NCBI RefSeq assembly: GCF_914271435.1
Contig: NZ_CAJZAI010000001.1
Coordinates: forward strand, 682,001-746,000
Direction: 5' to 3'
Length of the DNA stretch: 64,000 nt
Source of the DNA: Cupriavidus laharis
Lineage (GTDB): Bacteria > Pseudomonadota > Gammaproteobacteria > Burkholderiales > Burkholderiaceae
The notes beneath the pieces were generated by a model that did no database searches, was not told where the DNA came from, and saw nothing but the letters and a program-made list of their open reading frames with translations. This document shows positions 1 through 10,027 of this stretch, in pieces. How positions within the stretch are numbered: position 1 is the first letter of the stretch; every line of letters begins with the position of its first letter. Position numbers and translations under genes: made by a program.

Positions 1-367
1 GGCCGCTGATGCCGCTGCGTCCGTGCGAAGCCATGAAGATGACGTCGGAGCCGAGGTCTTGCGCGGCATTGATGATGCCGCGAAACGGTGCGGCTGCCGC
101 GGAGACGTGTCCGGTGCAGGGCACGCCCGCCAGTGCCGCGGCGGACTCGATGCGCGACAGTTCCTGCCTGGCACTGGCCTCTACACGTTGCCGGAACACC
201 TCCTTCTTTTCGTGGCTGGAATCGCTCGACAGGACGTACGGATACTCCTCCACGCACATATAGGGCGTCAGCCGGGCGCCGGTCGCGCGCGCGAACTCGA
301 TGGCGGCTGAAACTGCCTTGTGCGAAAGCTCGGAGCCATCGACGGGGAGCAGGATGTGCTGGAACAT
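1..367 (-). CDS. universal stress protein (UspA family), C-terminus cut by window edge
   Basis: The reverse strand gives an open frame of 122 residues that starts at an ATG (365-367) behind a GGAA ribosome site and runs off the left edge. It begins MFQHILLPVDGSE, the usual Usp opening beta-strand with the Asp of the ATP-binding fold. Near the edge it has MASHGRSGISG, the start of the G-2x-G-9x-G nucleotide-binding motif seen in ATP-binding Usp proteins. It is a cytoplasmic stress protein of the family. It lies 50 bp behind the ppk2-type gene on the same strand, so the two are probably cotranscribed. The last 20 or so residues are not visible. Confidence 0.9.
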   Translation of the reverse strand, partial: MFQHILLPVDGSELSHKAVSAAIEFARATGARLTPYMCVEEYPYVLSSDSSHEKKEVFRQRVEASARQELSRIESAAALAGVPCTGHVSAAAAPFRGIINAAQDLGSDVIFMASHGRSGISG

Positions 368-417
368 GGAATTCCTTTCAATGAGGGGCGGGGAGAAGGG
401 GTTTGTTCGGGGTTTGT

Positions 418-1512
418 TCAGTTGCCGATTGCGCGTCCGACGATCAGCGGGTCGGGCTGCCCGATCGCCGTAGTGTCGCGGTTGGCGTAAGGGAAGCGCG
501 ACAGGATGAAGCGCAGTGCGTTCAGGCGTGCCCGTTTCTTGCAATCGGAGCGGATGACCGTCCATGGCGCGTCGGCCGTGTCGGTATGAGAGAACATCGC
601 CTCCTTGGCGCGCGTGTACGCATCCCACTTGTCGAGCGAGGCAATGTCGACCGGGCTGAGTTTCCATTGCTTGAGCGGATGGATTTCGCGCTCCTTGAAG
701 CGCCGGCGCTGTTCGTGCCGGCTGACGGAGAACCAGAACTTGAACAGGTGGATGCCGCTGCGGACCAGGTGGCGCTCGAATTCGGGTGCCTGTTGCAGGA
801 AGTCCTGGTACTCCAGTTGCGAGCAGAAGCCCATCACGTGCTCGACGCCGGCCCGGTTGTACCAGGAGCGGTCGAACAGCACGATCTCGCCTGCCGATGG
901 CAGGTGCTGCACGTAGCGCTGGAAGTACCACTGGCCGCGTTCCGATTCGGTGGGCTTCTCGAGTGCCACCACGCGGGCGCCGCGCGGGTTCATGTGTTCC
1001 ATGAAGCGTTTGATGGTGCCGCCCTTGCCGGCGGCATCGCGGCCTTCAAACAGGATCACCACGCGTTGGCCGGTCTCGCGCACCCAGGCCTGCAGCTTCA
1101 GCAGTTCCACCTGCAGGCGGTATTTCTGCTTCTCGTAGTTGCGGCGCGACATCAGGTTCTGGTACGGATACGCGCCGTCGCGCCAGCCGGCGGACAGTTC
1201 CTCGTCCGGGTGTCGGCTGCGGCCGGCCTGCCAGGCGCCCGGGTCGCCTTCGAGGATGAGGCTGCGCAATTGGCCGGCCTCGTCGGGCGAAAGTCCGTCC
1301 ATCAACGCGCGGATCGAGTCCAGCACACTGTCCTTGTCCTGGCGGGCAAGAACGTCCTGCATGCTGTTCGCCGCGAGCTGGACCGCGGCGCCGATGGCAT
1401 CGTTCACTTCGTTGCGCTCGGCCGAGCGGGCCGTATTGGTGGGCAGTACGTCACCGCGTGCCGTTGCGCGCACCGCGCCGGCCGCGTCGGGGTCATGGAT
1501 GGTTCCTGCCAT
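418..1512 (-). CDS. ppk2: polyphosphate kinase 2 family protein
   Basis: A 364-residue PPK2 enzyme, which transfers phosphate between polyphosphate and nucleoside diphosphates or monophosphates in the cytoplasm. The Walker A loop GRDAAGKGG is at residues 157-165, the lid segment PTESERGQWYFQRYVQHLP at about 187-205, and Walker B FDRSWYNRAG at 213-222, all intact. The single PPK2 domain is preceded by about 110 residues rich in Ala and Asp that are not catalytic. The start ATG is 2 bp after the stop of the DUF465 gene and a Usp gene follows, which suggests a stress/energy operon. Direction of catalysis (ATP/GTP making or polyP making) cannot be told from sequence. Confidence 0.93.
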   Translation of the reverse strand: MAGTIHDPDAAGAVRATARGDVLPTNTARSAERNEVNDAIGAAVQLAANSMQDVLARQDKDSVLDSIRALMDGLSPDEAGQLRSLILEGDPGAWQAGRSRHPDEELSAGWRDGAYPYQNLMSRRNYEKQKYRLQVELLKLQAWVRETGQRVVILFEGRDAAGKGGTIKRFMEHMNPRGARVVALEKPTESERGQWYFQRYVQHLPSAGEIVLFDRSWYNRAGVEHVMGFCSQLEYQDFLQQAPEFERHLVRSGIHLFKFWFSVSRHEQRRRFKEREIHPLKQWKLSPVDIASLDKWDAYTRAKEAMFSHTDTADAPWTVIRSDCKKRARLNALRFILSRFPYANRDTTAIGQPDPLIVGRAIGN

Positions 1513-1514
1513 GG

Positions 1515-1730
1515 TCAGGCGTGCGTGTTCCGCAGGATGGCGTAGAGCTGGTCCTTGAGCTGGAGCTTTTCCTTCTTGAGGCGCTCGATCTCCATCGTGG
1601 TGCCGGGAACGACGCCGGTCTCCATATTGTGGATTTCGTGGTCCAGCTGGTTGTGGCGGTTAAACAGCCGTGCGAAGTGCGCGTCCTGCGTCTTCAGCAG
1701 GGAGATCTGGTCGCGGTATTCAGGGAACAT
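1515..1730 (-). CDS. DUF465 (YdcH-like) small coiled-coil protein
   Basis: A 71-residue protein starting MFPEYRDQISLLK with an excellent GAGGAGG ribosome site just upstream. It matches the DUF465/YdcH family in length and in the pattern of a helical hairpin rich in Lys, Glu and Leu ending in LKDQLYAILR. The longer open frame upstream of this ATG has no family similarity and was not used. The function of the family is unknown. It is the first gene of a tight unit with ppk2 and usp. Confidence 0.85.
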   Translation of the reverse strand: MFPEYRDQISLLKTQDAHFARLFNRHNQLDHEIHNMETGVVPGTTMEIERLKKEKLQLKDQLYAILRNTHA

Positions 1731-1836
1731 TCGGGGCCTCCTCGGAAAAGTGCTATGACATTCCCATTCTGAGCAAGCCTGGCTGTGGCGACCTTGACGA
1801 GGATCATCGTGGCCCTGACGTCGCGCGGGCGGCGCG

Positions 1837-1868
1837 AAAACAAAAACGCCCGCTGGGGTGGCGGGCGT
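1837..1868 (-). terminator. rho-independent terminator of suhB
   Basis: On the reverse strand an 8-bp perfect stem (ACGCCCGC / GCGGGCGT, loop of 7 at 1854-1860) is followed by a T-rich tract with one interruption. It sits just after the suhB stop at 1891. Confidence 0.85.
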
Positions 1869-1890
1869 CTGGCGCGAAAGCGTGCGGGGC

Positions 1891-2712
1891 TCAGGCCGCG
1901 ACAGGCTTGGCGTTGTCCAGCGAGTATGGGGCCAGCAGGCGGACCATCTGGGCAAAGGCCTTGGGATTGCCGGCCAGGACTTCGCCTTGTTCCATCTGGC
2001 GGGCTTCGCCAGCGTAGTTGCCGACCAGGCCGCCCGATTCGGTGATCAGCAGCATGCCGGCAGCCATGTCCCACGGCTTCAGGCCGCGTTCGAAGAAGCC
2101 GTCCAGCCGGCCGCAAGCCACGTAGGCCAGGTCCAGCGCGGCGGCGCCCGGGCGGCGCAGGCCGGCGCAGCTGCGCGTCATCAGCGCGAAGATCTCCAGG
2201 TACTCGTCCACGCCTTCCAGGTCGCGGAACGGGAAGCCGGTACCGATCAGGCAGTCGGCCAGCTTGTCGCGGCGCGTGACGCGGATGCGGCGGTTGTTCA
2301 GGAATGCACCCGCGCCCTTGGTGGCGGTGAACAGCTCGTCACGGGTCGGGTCATAGACCACCGCCTGGGACGGCACGCCGCGATGCAGCTGGGCGATGGA
2401 GACTGCGTACTGCGGGAAGCCGTGGATGAAGTTGGTGGTGCCATCCAGCGGGTCGATGACCCAGGTGTACTCGTGACTGTCTTCGCCCTCTGCCCAGGAC
2501 TGGCCGGACTCTTCCGCTAGAATGGCGTGTTCGGGGTAGGCAGTGCGGATGATCTCGATGATGGCCGCCTCGGCAGCCTTGTCGACCTCGGTCACGAAAT
2601 CGTTGTGTTGTTTGCGCGAGACGCGCACCAGATCGACGTCAAGCGACGCGCGGTTGATGATGGAACCCGCCTTGCGGGCCGCCTTGACGGCGATATTGAG
2701 CATCGGATGCAT
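1891..2712 (-). CDS. suhB: inositol monophosphatase family protein (SuhB)
   Basis: A 273-residue Mg2+/Li+-sensitive sugar phosphatase of the inositol monophosphatase fold. The metal-binding signature [15 protein letters not shown] is at residues 84-98, the first metal ligand region LAEESG at about 65-70, and the C-terminal WDMAAG motif at 214-219. Length is normal for SuhB, which besides its phosphatase activity is known as a ribosomal RNA antitermination and maturation factor in bacteria. The start [16 protein letters not shown] fits the family; the open frame extends upstream without homology. It is divergent from trmJ, with 177 bp between the starts. Confidence 0.95.
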   Translation of the reverse strand: MHPMLNIAVKAARKAGSIINRASLDVDLVRVSRKQHNDFVTEVDKAAEAAIIEIIRTAYPEHAILAEESGQSWAEGEDSHEYTWVIDPLDGTTNFIHGFPQYAVSIAQLHRGVPSQAVVYDPTRDELFTATKGAGAFLNNRRIRVTRRDKLADCLIGTGFPFRDLEGVDEYLEIFALMTRSCAGLRRPGAAALDLAYVACGRLDGFFERGLKPWDMAAGMLLITESGGLVGNYAGEARQMEQGEVLAGNPKAFAQMVRLLAPYSLDNAKPVAA

Positions 2713-2889
2713 GAATCTCTCCAGGCCGGCCGGGATCTCGCCATGGCGCGAATGGATTCGCGCGCCGGGCCCGGGCAGCTGACAACACAACGGATTGTAG
2801 AAGAACGTGGGGCGTCGCCATATGTGCCGCAAGCGTCTCGCGAGCAGGCAAAATATCGGCGCCGCGCCGAAGAAGAAGCTGAATTGTAT

Positions 2890-3768
2890 ATGAACCCGGC
2901 AATCGAGACGAGCCAGGCCGGCGGAACGGCCGCTGCAGCCACTTCCGTGGGTACCATGTTCGACCGCGTGCGGTTTGTGCTGGTGGAAACCAGCCATCCG
3001 GGCAATGTCGGATCGGTGGCACGCGCCATCAAGACCATGGGCTTCGGCAGCCTGGTGCTGGTTTCGCCACGCGAACCGGCCGTGCGCGAACATCCGGACG
3101 CGGTGGCCATGGCCAGCGGTGCCGACGACGTGCTGGCCGGCGCCATGATCGTCGACAGCATCGACGCTGCGCTGGCAGGCGCCACGCAGATCATAGCCAT
3201 GACCGCGCGACAGCGTGAATTCGGCCCGCCGCGCGTGCTGCCGCGCGATGCCGCCGCGCGCGGTGCGGCGTCGCTGGCCGCCCGGGCCGGGGACGAGATC
3301 GCGTTCGTGTTCGGCAACGAGCGGTACGGCTTGCCAAACGAGGTAGTCGAGCGCTGCGCGGCAGTGACGCATATCCCTGCCAACCCGGCCTATGCCTCGC
3401 TCAACCTGGCCCAGGCGGTGCAGCTTGTCGCGTACGAGATGCGCCTGGCGCTGCTGGACCGTGCACAAGGCGCGCCGGACGACAGTGGCAATATCGGCTA
3501 TGCTGGTGAGCCGGCCACGGCAGAGCAGGTCGAATCGATGTTCGGCCACCTGCAGCAAGGGCTGGAAGCGATCGGCTTCCTCGACCCCGGCAATCCGCGC
3601 AAGCTGATGACGCGCCTGCGGCGACTGCTGGCCCGTACCGGCCTGGAGCGCGAGGAAGTGAATATCCTGCGCGGCATGGCCAAGCACATGCTGCTGGCGG
3701 TGCGTGGTGGCACCACGAAGCCAGAACGACCAGGGCCGGAATCGCCGGCCACGCAAGAGGAGCACTGA
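2890..3768 (+). CDS. trmJ: tRNA (cytidine/uridine-2'-O-)-methyltransferase TrmJ-like
   Basis: A 292-residue SPOUT-class RNA methyltransferase of the TrmH family. Motif 1 ([16 protein letters not shown]) lies about residues 37-52, motif 2 [15 protein letters not shown] in the middle and motif 3 [18 protein letters not shown] after it; these form the trefoil knot that binds SAM. The helical C-terminal extension (to [14 protein letters not shown]) is typical of TrmJ, which modifies position 32 of tRNAs. The ATG at 2890 is used; a second ATG at 2956 ([11 protein letters not shown]) is equally near the conserved start. It is divergent from suhB. Confidence 0.9.
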   Translation: MNPAIETSQAGGTAAAATSVGTMFDRVRFVLVETSHPGNVGSVARAIKTMGFGSLVLVSPREPAVREHPDAVAMASGADDVLAGAMIVDSIDAALAGATQIIAMTARQREFGPPRVLPRDAAARGAASLAARAGDEIAFVFGNERYGLPNEVVERCAAVTHIPANPAYASLNLAQAVQLVAYEMRLALLDRAQGAPDDSGNIGYAGEPATAEQVESMFGHLQQGLEAIGFLDPGNPRKLMTRLRRLLARTGLEREEVNILRGMAKHMLLAVRGGTTKPERPGPESPATQEEH

Positions 3769-4029
3769 ACGGTGGCGCACAATCCGGCCCAAGTCCCGCA
3801 ATCCCCCGCTGCGATGCGCTGTTGCGCGCGCAGGCAGGTGGCCGGCCGCGCGCACTTGTCCGGGCGATGTTGAACACGCGTCGAAGCCAATGACCCTGAC
3901 GGCATCGGGGCCCCAAATCTCTTACACTCCCTGATCCCGTTTCCACCGGCCAACGACCGCGCCGGCGACCGTGCCCACGGCAGATGCCGTCATGGCCGGC
4001 GCACGGCGCGGCAACACGACACGACCAAG

Positions 4030-4773
4030 ATGTTCTCTCGCCTGAAGGAAGATATCGACACCATCATGCTGCGCGATCCCGCCGCGCGTAGCCGCCTTGA
4101 AGTCCTGACCTGCTATCCCGGCCTGCACGCCGTCGTGTTCCATCGGTTTGCCCATGTCTGCTGGAATGCCGGTTTCCACTGGCTGGGACGCTGGATCTCG
4201 CACTGGTCGCGTTTTCTCACCGGCATTGAAATCCACCCGGCGGTCAGGCTGGGTCGTCGCGTTTTCATCGACCACGGCATGGGCGTGGTGATCGGCGAGA
4301 CCGCGGAGATCGGCGACGACTGCACGATCTACCAGGGCGTGACGCTGGGCGGCACGTCGCTGTACAAGGGGCAGAAGCGCCATCCGACGCTCGGTGCCAA
4401 TGTGGTGGTCAGCGCTGGCGCCAAGGTGTTGGGCGGCTTTGTGGTGGGCGATGGTGCGCGCGTGGGCTCCAATGCCGTGGTGCTCAAGCCCGTGCCGCCC
4501 GGTGCGACAGCCGTGGGCGTGCCGGCCCGCATCATCCTGCCCGATGCGCCGGCGTCGCAGCAGGGCGCGAAGCAGGAGTTTTCCGCCTATGGCATCACGC
4601 CCAATGCGGATGACCCGGTCTCGCTCGCGCTCAAGGGCCTGATCGACAATGCGGCCAAGCAGAACGAGCGCATCGAGACTGTGCTGGCCGCGCTTGACCG
4701 GTTGGGCGAGCATCTGGAGAACACGCCGAACGACCGCTTCGATGCGAGCGAACTGCGCAAGCTGATGAAATAA
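4030..4773 (+). CDS. cysE: serine O-acetyltransferase
   Basis: A 247-residue serine acetyltransferase, which makes O-acetylserine from serine and acetyl-CoA for cysteine synthesis. The N-terminal helical domain includes [13 protein letters not shown]; the left-handed beta-helix follows with [19 protein letters not shown] (residues 79-97), containing the catalytic His82, and YQGVTLGG. The C-terminal tail beyond residue 180 is variable and helical. The 261 bp between trmJ and this gene contain no gene I can recognise. Confidence 0.95.
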   Translation: MFSRLKEDIDTIMLRDPAARSRLEVLTCYPGLHAVVFHRFAHVCWNAGFHWLGRWISHWSRFLTGIEIHPAVRLGRRVFIDHGMGVVIGETAEIGDDCTIYQGVTLGGTSLYKGQKRHPTLGANVVVSAGAKVLGGFVVGDGARVGSNAVVLKPVPPGATAVGVPARIILPDAPASQQGAKQEFSAYGITPNADDPVSLALKGLIDNAAKQNERIETVLAALDRLGEHLENTPNDRFDASELRKLMK

Positions 4774-4780
4774 GGAAATA

Positions 4781-4800
4781 GGGGCAGCCGAGGCTGCCCC
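4781..4800. terminator. bidirectional hairpin between cysE and lpxH
   Basis: GGGGCAGC, loop CGAG, GCTGCCCC forms a perfect stem between the convergent cysE and lpxH genes. There is no long T tract on either side, so strength is uncertain. Confidence 0.7.
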
Positions 4801-5598
4801 TTATGCCGTCTGTGGCTGCAGATGGAAGCCGCTTTCGTCCAGTTGCAGCACCGCGGCGCGCGGATGGCTGCCGTCGAGATCCCAGTCGGTGAGCACCCAG
4901 CGCACGCCCGAGGCATCCTGGTGCCGCGCGGGACGGTGAGTGTGGCCGTGCACGATTAGCCGGGCATCGCACGCTTCGAGCAGTGCCGTCACCGCGGCCG
5001 GCGTGGCGTCGCCGTACACCACCTGGGCCGGCAGGCCTTGCTCCAGCTGGCGCTGGCGTCCGGCCTCGCTGTCGGCGCGCAGGCGGCGCGCCACCGCGAG
5101 ACGCGCGGACAATGGCAAGGCCAGGAACACGCGCTGCACCCAGCGCTTGCGGGTCCAGCGGCGAAAGCGGTTGTAGCGCTCGTCGTCGGTGCACAGCATG
5201 TCGCCATGACTGAGCACGACGCGTTGGCCCGCGCAGAGGATGATGGCGGGATCGGGCAACAGCGTGATGCCGGCCGCGTCGGCGAAGCGCTTGCCGAGAA
5301 GGAAGTCGCGGTTGCCGTGCATCAGGTAGATCGCCACGCCGCGTCGGGCCAGCGCGCGCAGTGCAGTGGTCACCCGGGTGGCGAACGGGGAACTGGTCTC
5401 TTCGTCGCCGATCCAGAACTCGAAGAAGTCGCCCAGGATGAAAAGGGTGCGGGCTTGCGTGGCGGCGCGTTCCAGCACGCGCTCGAACGCTGCCAGCGTA
5501 CGTGGCATGCCCGGCGTCAGGTGCAGGTCGGAAATGAACCACGCCGGCGCCTGTACCTCGAGGGGACCGGCCACCGGCGTGGTGGGGATTGCGGTCAT
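4801..5598 (-). CDS. lpxH: UDP-2,3-diacylglucosamine diphosphatase
   Basis: A 265-residue peripheral membrane calcineurin-like phosphoesterase that hydrolyses UDP-2,3-diacylglucosamine to lipid X in lipid A synthesis. The dimetal motifs are all present: SDLHL (23-27), GDFFEFW (56-62), GNRDF (95-99), SHGD (130-133) and HGHTHRP (217-223). I chose the ATG at 5598 (MTAIPTTP); the open frame can be extended 18 residues to a TTG at 5652 that has no good ribosome site. It is the last gene of the TPR-ppiA-ppiB-lpxH operon. Confidence 0.93.
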   Translation of the reverse strand: MTAIPTTPVAGPLEVQAPAWFISDLHLTPGMPRTLAAFERVLERAATQARTLFILGDFFEFWIGDEETSSPFATRVTTALRALARRGVAIYLMHGNRDFLLGKRFADAAGITLLPDPAIILCAGQRVVLSHGDMLCTDDERYNRFRRWTRKRWVQRVFLALPLSARLAVARRLRADSEAGRQRQLEQGLPAQVVYGDATPAAVTALLEACDARLIVHGHTHRPARHQDASGVRWVLTDWDLDGSHPRAAVLQLDESGFHLQPQTA

Positions 5599-5674
5599 GC
5601 GCGCGGCCTGGAGGAATTGGTTACCGGCAGGAGAGAGTGCATGAAGCCGCAATCGTCAGGCATGGGTCGCGTGC

Positions 5675-6175
5675 TTACTCGGCGACCACGGCCTTTTCGA
5701 TCACCACGTCTTCCAGCGGCACGTCCTGGTGGAAGCCCGAGCTGCCGGTGCGCACGGCCTTGATCTGGTCGACCACTTCGGTGCCTTCGACGACCTTGCC
5801 GAACACCGCGTAGCCGAAACCCTGCGGGGTCGGCGAGCTGAAGTTCAGGAAGTCGTTGTCGACCACGTTGATGAAGAACTGGGCCGTGGCGGAGTGCGGC
5901 GCGTTGGTGCGGGCCATGGCCACTGTGTACTTGTCGTTCTTCAGGCCGTTGCCGGCTTCGTTCTCGATCGGGGCGTCGGTGCCCTTTTGCTTCATGCCGG
6001 GTTCAAAGCCGCCGCCCTGGATCATGAAGTTCTTGATCACGCGGTGGAAGATGGTGTTGTCATAGTGGCCCTTGCGGACATACGACAGGAAATTCTCGAC
6101 CGTCTTCGGAGCCTTCTCGGCGTCGAGTTCGATGGTGATGACACCCTGGTTGGTGTGGAGCTGGACCTTGGACAT
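5675..6175 (-). CDS. ppiB: cytoplasmic peptidyl-prolyl cis-trans isomerase (cyclophilin)
   Basis: A 166-residue single-domain cyclophilin without a signal peptide. The catalytic segment [15 protein letters not shown] and the later [10 protein letters not shown] are intact. Two ATGs lie in tandem (6181 and 6175); the AGAGGA ribosome site touches the first and is 6 nt from the second, so [11 protein letters not shown] at 6175 is the better start. It follows the periplasmic paralogue ppiA by 24 bp in the same operon; the two proteins are clearly duplicates. Confidence 0.93.
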   Translation of the reverse strand: MSKVQLHTNQGVITIELDAEKAPKTVENFLSYVRKGHYDNTIFHRVIKNFMIQGGGFEPGMKQKGTDAPIENEAGNGLKNDKYTVAMARTNAPHSATAQFFINVVDNDFLNFSSPTPQGFGYAVFGKVVEGTEVVDQIKAVRTGSSGFHQDVPLEDVVIEKAVVAE

Positions 6176-6199
6176 GGGCATTCCTCTGTACGGTAGTGT

Positions 6200-6787
6200 T
6201 TATTGGATGACGCTGGCCGACTCGATCACGATGGGTGTGGCCGGCACATTGCGCATGGGGCCGTAGGCGGTGGTCGGCACGTTTTTGATCTTGTCGATCG
6301 TGTCCATGCCTTCCACCACCTTGCCGAATACTGCGTAGCCATTGCCGTCAGGCTGCGGGTAGTCGAGATTCGGATTATCTACCACATTGACAAAGAACTG
6401 GGCGGTGGCCGAGTTCGGGTCGCTGGTGCGCGCCATGGCCACGGTGCCAGCCTTGTTCTTCAGCCCGTTCTGGGCTTCCAGCGGGATTGGCGCGCGCGTG
6501 GGCTTCTGCTTCATTTCGCGGTCAAAGCCGCCACCCTGGACCATGAAGCCGTTGATCACGCGGTGGAAGATCGTGCCGCTGTAGAAGCCGCTCTTCACGT
6601 ACTCCATGAAGTTGGCGACGGACTTGGGCGCGGCGTCGGGATAGACCTCGACGGTGAACTTGCCCTGGCTGGTGACGAACTGCACGCGTTCGGCCTTTTG
6701 CGCCTGCTGCGCCATCGACGGCAGGGCGGACAGGGCCAGTGCGGCGGCGCTCAGGCCGGCCAGGAGGATGCGGCGGGAACGGATCAT
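6200..6787 (-). CDS. ppiA: periplasmic peptidyl-prolyl cis-trans isomerase
   Basis: A 195-residue cyclophilin with an N-terminal signal peptide ([20 protein letters not shown], likely cleaved after ALPSMA at residue 26). Catalytic residues lie in FHRVINGFMVQGGGF and SATAQFFVNVVDN. It speeds prolyl isomerisation in the periplasm. Its ATG overlaps the stop of the upstream TPR gene by 4 bp, showing translational coupling. Confidence 0.93.
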   Translation of the reverse strand: MIRSRRILLAGLSAAALALSALPSMAQQAQKAERVQFVTSQGKFTVEVYPDAAPKSVANFMEYVKSGFYSGTIFHRVINGFMVQGGGFDREMKQKPTRAPIPLEAQNGLKNKAGTVAMARTSDPNSATAQFFVNVVDNPNLDYPQPDGNGYAVFGKVVEGMDTIDKIKNVPTTAYGPMRNVPATPIVIESASVIQ

Positions 6788-7521
6788 GACTGCGGCTCCG
6801 GTAGTCTTGAGGATTGCGCCGGGCGTTGGCAGCCCGGCGACGGAACGGGAAGTGGGCGGCGGCTGGTATCAGCGTGCGGCCGGGCGCTGGCAGGCGCGCG
6901 GATCGCAGCCGGGGCTGCCGGGCTTGCCGGGTTCCCGGCAGGCCGCAACTGGCGCAGCGCCGCACCGGCGCGCGCGTCGCCCGGGTTGCGGCGCAGGGCT
7001 TCGGCATAGGCCTGTTCGGCCAGGCGCCGGTAGACATCGCCGAGATTGGTATAGCCGATGGCAAAGCCGGGCTTGACCTCGGTGGCCAGCAGCAACTCCG
7101 CTTCCGCGCGCTTCAGGTCGCCGCGCTTCGCATAGAGCAGTGCCAGGTTATTGTGCGGCTCGGGCAACTCGGGAAAGTCCTGCGCCATTTCGGAGAAGGC
7201 CTGGATGGCCTCGTCCTCGCGGCCGGCCTGTGCCATGGCCCAGGCACGCTCGAAGCGGGCCTGGGCATTGCGTGGGTTGGCGGCCAGCACACGGTCGTAG
7301 CCGGCAATGGCTTCGTCGTAGCGTTTGCCGGCGGCGGCGCGTTCGGCCTTGTCCATGCCGGGGTCGGCCGAGCGCGGGCCCGATGGCGGCGCGCTCGGGG
7401 CTGCCAGGGACAGCGGGCCGTTCTGCGCATGGGCGCCACCTGCCAGCGCGGCAAGGACGGCCAGTGCGGTCATGGCGCGGCGCGCTGGGGCGAGGCGCTC
7501 GGTGGGCAGGGTCAGGCTCAT
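6784..7521 (-). CDS. exported tetratricopeptide-repeat protein
   Basis: A 245-residue protein with an N-terminal signal ([19 protein letters not shown], cleavage near residue 32). TPR units cover about residues 60-185: [26 protein letters not shown], then [26 protein letters not shown], then [26 protein letters not shown]. The tail is Pro/Ala/Arg rich and probably disordered. The ATG at 7521 lacks a good ribosome site; an ATG at 7551 in frame is an alternative. It overlaps ppiA and is divergent from cysS. Partner proteins are unknown; TPR proteins act as periplasmic scaffolds. Confidence 0.85.
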   Translation of the reverse strand: MSLTLPTERLAPARRAMTALAVLAALAGGAHAQNGPLSLAAPSAPPSGPRSADPGMDKAERAAAGKRYDEAIAGYDRVLAANPRNAQARFERAWAMAQAGREDEAIQAFSEMAQDFPELPEPHNNLALLYAKRGDLKRAEAELLLATEVKPGFAIGYTNLGDVYRRLAEQAYAEALRRNPGDARAGAALRQLRPAGNPASPAAPAAIRAPASARPHADTSRRPLPVPSPGCQRPAQSSRLPEPQS

Positions 7522-7768
7522 TGAAGGAGGGTCCGTTATACTCCGCGGCATTCTAGCAAAGCGGCACCGCCGGCACGACGCGCGTGCGCGCCACGGCACC
7601 GGGCCGGCGCCATGCATTGCGCGCGCGGGTGCGTGGCGGCAAGGCGCTTCCGGTAAGATATGGGGCTCCGGTGTTTGCGCGTGCGCCATCGCTCCGGGTC
7701 CGGCGGGTAGTGTCGTGGGCCGGGCCAGCGGCGTGCCGGCAGTCACCTCACATCACACTCATTGCTTC

Positions 7769-9157
7769 ATGCAGCTTCTGAACATCTACAACACGCTCGC
7801 GCGTGAGAAACAGCCATTCGTGCCAATCGAACCCGGCAAGGTCCGCATGTACGTGTGCGGCATGACCGTGTACGACTACTGCCACGTTGGCCACGCGCGC
7901 GTGATGGTGGTGTTCGACATGGTGCATCGCTGGCTGCGCGCCGCGGGCTACGAGGTGACGTTTGTCCAGAACATCACGGATATCGATGACAAGATCATCC
8001 GCCGCGCGGCCGAGAATGGCGAAACCATCGGCCAGTTGACCACGCGCTTCATCCAGTACATGCACGAGGATGCCGATGCGCTGGGCATCGTCCGGCCGGA
8101 CCACGAGCCGCGCGCGACCGACTACGTGCCGCAGATGCTCGACCTGATCGGCAAGCTGGAGGCGAAGGGGCTGGCCTACCAGGCGACGGACGGCGACGTC
8201 AATTACTCCGTGCGCAAGTTCGATGGCTACGGCAAGCTTTCCGGCAAGTCGCTGGAAGACCTGCGCGCCGGCGAGCGCGTGACGGCCAACGACGCCAAGC
8301 AGGACCCGCTCGATTTCGTGCTGTGGAAGTCGGCCAAGGAAAGCGAGCCCCCAGAAAGCAAGTGGGATTCGAAGTGGGGCATGGGCCGCCCGGGCTGGCA
8401 TATCGAATGCTCGGCCATGAGCTGCACATTGCTGGGCGAGCACTTCGACATCCACGGTGGCGGCGCCGACCTGCAGTTCCCGCATCATGAGAACGAGATT
8501 GCGCAGTCCGAAGGTGCAAGTGGCAAGCCGTTCGTCAACGTGTGGATGCACAACGGCTTCGTGCGCGTGAATGACGAGAAGATGTCGAAATCGCTCGGCA
8601 ACTTCTTCACTATCCGCGAAGTGCTGAAGGAATACGACCCGGAAGTCGTGCGTTTCTTCATCCTTCGCGCGCACTACCGCAGCCCGCTGAACTACAGCGA
8701 CGCCCATCTGGACGACGCCCGCCACGCGCTGACCCGGCTCTACACGGCGCTCAAGGACACGCAGCCCGGCGGCTATGCCGTGGACTGGGAAGAACCGCAT
8801 GCAAAGCGCTTTGCCGAGGCCATGTGCGACGACTTCAACACGCCGATCGCAATGTCCGTGCTGTTCGACCTCGCCAGCGAGGTCAACAGGACCGGCTCCT
8901 CCGCGGCGGCACGCCAGCTCAAGGGACTGGCCGGCACTTTGGGCCTGCTGGAACGCGACCCGCACACGTTCCTGCAAGGCGGCAAGCAGGCGGACGGCCC
9001 GGCGCCGGAAGAGATCGAAGCGCTGATCGCTGCCCGCAAGGCCGCCAAGGCCGAACGCAACTTCGCCGAAGCCGACCGCATCCGCGCGGAACTGCTGGCT
9101 GCGGGCATTGTGCTCGAAGACAAACCGGGTGGTGCGACCGAATGGAGGCGGGCTTGA
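7769..9157 (+). CDS. cysS: cysteinyl-tRNA synthetase
   Basis: A 462-residue class I synthetase that charges tRNA-Cys. It shows the zinc-ligand Cys30 in [16 protein letters not shown], the HIGH-type motif HVGH at 39-42, CSAMS and [10 protein letters not shown] around the zinc site, and KMSKS at 271-275. The C-terminal DALR-type domain ends in [21 protein letters not shown] use the ATG at 7769 ([10 protein letters not shown]); the open frame extends far upstream without homology. It overlaps the next gene. Confidence 0.97.
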   Translation: MQLLNIYNTLAREKQPFVPIEPGKVRMYVCGMTVYDYCHVGHARVMVVFDMVHRWLRAAGYEVTFVQNITDIDDKIIRRAAENGETIGQLTTRFIQYMHEDADALGIVRPDHEPRATDYVPQMLDLIGKLEAKGLAYQATDGDVNYSVRKFDGYGKLSGKSLEDLRAGERVTANDAKQDPLDFVLWKSAKESEPPESKWDSKWGMGRPGWHIECSAMSCTLLGEHFDIHGGGADLQFPHHENEIAQSEGASGKPFVNVWMHNGFVRVNDEKMSKSLGNFFTIREVLKEYDPEVVRFFILRAHYRSPLNYSDAHLDDARHALTRLYTALKDTQPGGYAVDWEEPHAKRFAEAMCDDFNTPIAMSVLFDLASEVNRTGSSAAARQLKGLAGTLGLLERDPHTFLQGGKQADGPAPEEIEALIAARKAAKAERNFAEADRIRAELLAAGIVLEDKPGGATEWRRA

Positions 9158-9912
9158 ACGCTGCCGCGCGCAAGCCCGCCGCACCGGCCAAGACCGCCAG
9201 TTCCCGTGCCGCCAAGGGCAGCGCGAAGGACGGTAAGGCCGTGCTGCCGGAAGCCGAGGCATTGCCGCTGCCGGTCGAGACCGTCATCGACGCCGTGCGT
9301 CCCGCCTACTGGGACGAAGCCTGCGCCGACCTGATGAAGCGCGACCGGATCCTGCGCAAGATGATTCCGACCTACGGCCCGGCGCATCTGGTCTCGCGCG
9401 GCGATCCGTTCATCACGCTGGCGCGTTCGGTGGTAGGCCAGCAGATTTCCGTCAAGGCGGCGCAGTCGGTCTGGGAGCGGTTGGCCGCCGCCTGCCCGAA
9501 GCTGACGCCTGCGCAGTTCCTGCGCGCGGGGCCCGAGAAACTGGCCGCGTGTGGGCTGTCGCGCCGCAAGGCGGAGTACATTGCCGACTTGGCGGACCAT
9601 TTCAAGGCCGGCCGCGTCCATGTGAGCGAATGGGCGGTGATGGACGACGAAGCCGTCATCGCGGAGCTTACGCAGATCCGTGGCATCGGCCGCTGGACGG
9701 CCGAGATGTTCCTGATGTTCAATCTGATGCGCCCGAACGTCCTGCCGCTGGACGACGTGGGGCTGATCAATGCCATCTCGACCAATTATTTCAGCGGCGA
9801 GCCTGTGACCCGTAGCGAAGCGCGTGAAGTCGCGGCAAACTGGGAGCCCTGGCGCACGGTGGCCACATGGTACATGTGGCGCAGTCTAGACCCGCTGCCA
9901 GTGACGTATTAG
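9142..9912 (+). CDS. DNA-3-methyladenine glycosylase II family protein (HhH-GPD)
   Basis: A 256-residue DNA base-excision glycosylase related to AlkA. After a Lys/Ala-rich 45-residue N-terminus the fold begins [13 protein letters not shown]; the helix-hairpin-helix is [20 protein letters not shown] and the catalytic Asp is in LPLDDVG. It overlaps the end of cysS. The ATG at 9142 has no ribosome site, whereas GGAGG at 9144-9148 is placed 5 nt before an in-frame TTG at 9154 that overlaps the cysS stop, so the true start may be that TTG, four codons later. Confidence 0.9.
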   Translation: MEAGLNAAARKPAAPAKTASSRAAKGSAKDGKAVLPEAEALPLPVETVIDAVRPAYWDEACADLMKRDRILRKMIPTYGPAHLVSRGDPFITLARSVVGQQISVKAAQSVWERLAAACPKLTPAQFLRAGPEKLAACGLSRRKAEYIADLADHFKAGRVHVSEWAVMDDEAVIAELTQIRGIGRWTAEMFLMFNLMRPNVLPLDDVGLINAISTNYFSGEPVTRSEAREVAANWEPWRTVATWYMWRSLDPLPVTY

Positions 9913-10027
9913 GCATAGCCGTAACAAAAAGTAGCTGCAGGTGCAGTAAAGGCTATCTGCCCGGCGCAAAGATAGCGGCCAAATTCCGGTAGAATGCGCC
10001 CCTTCACAGACAGGTACGTGTGATTTT

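Noticed and set aside
2713..3855. Upstream extension of the suhB frame to 654 codons
   Set aside because: The extension is antisense to trmJ and has no homology; the family start is at 2712.
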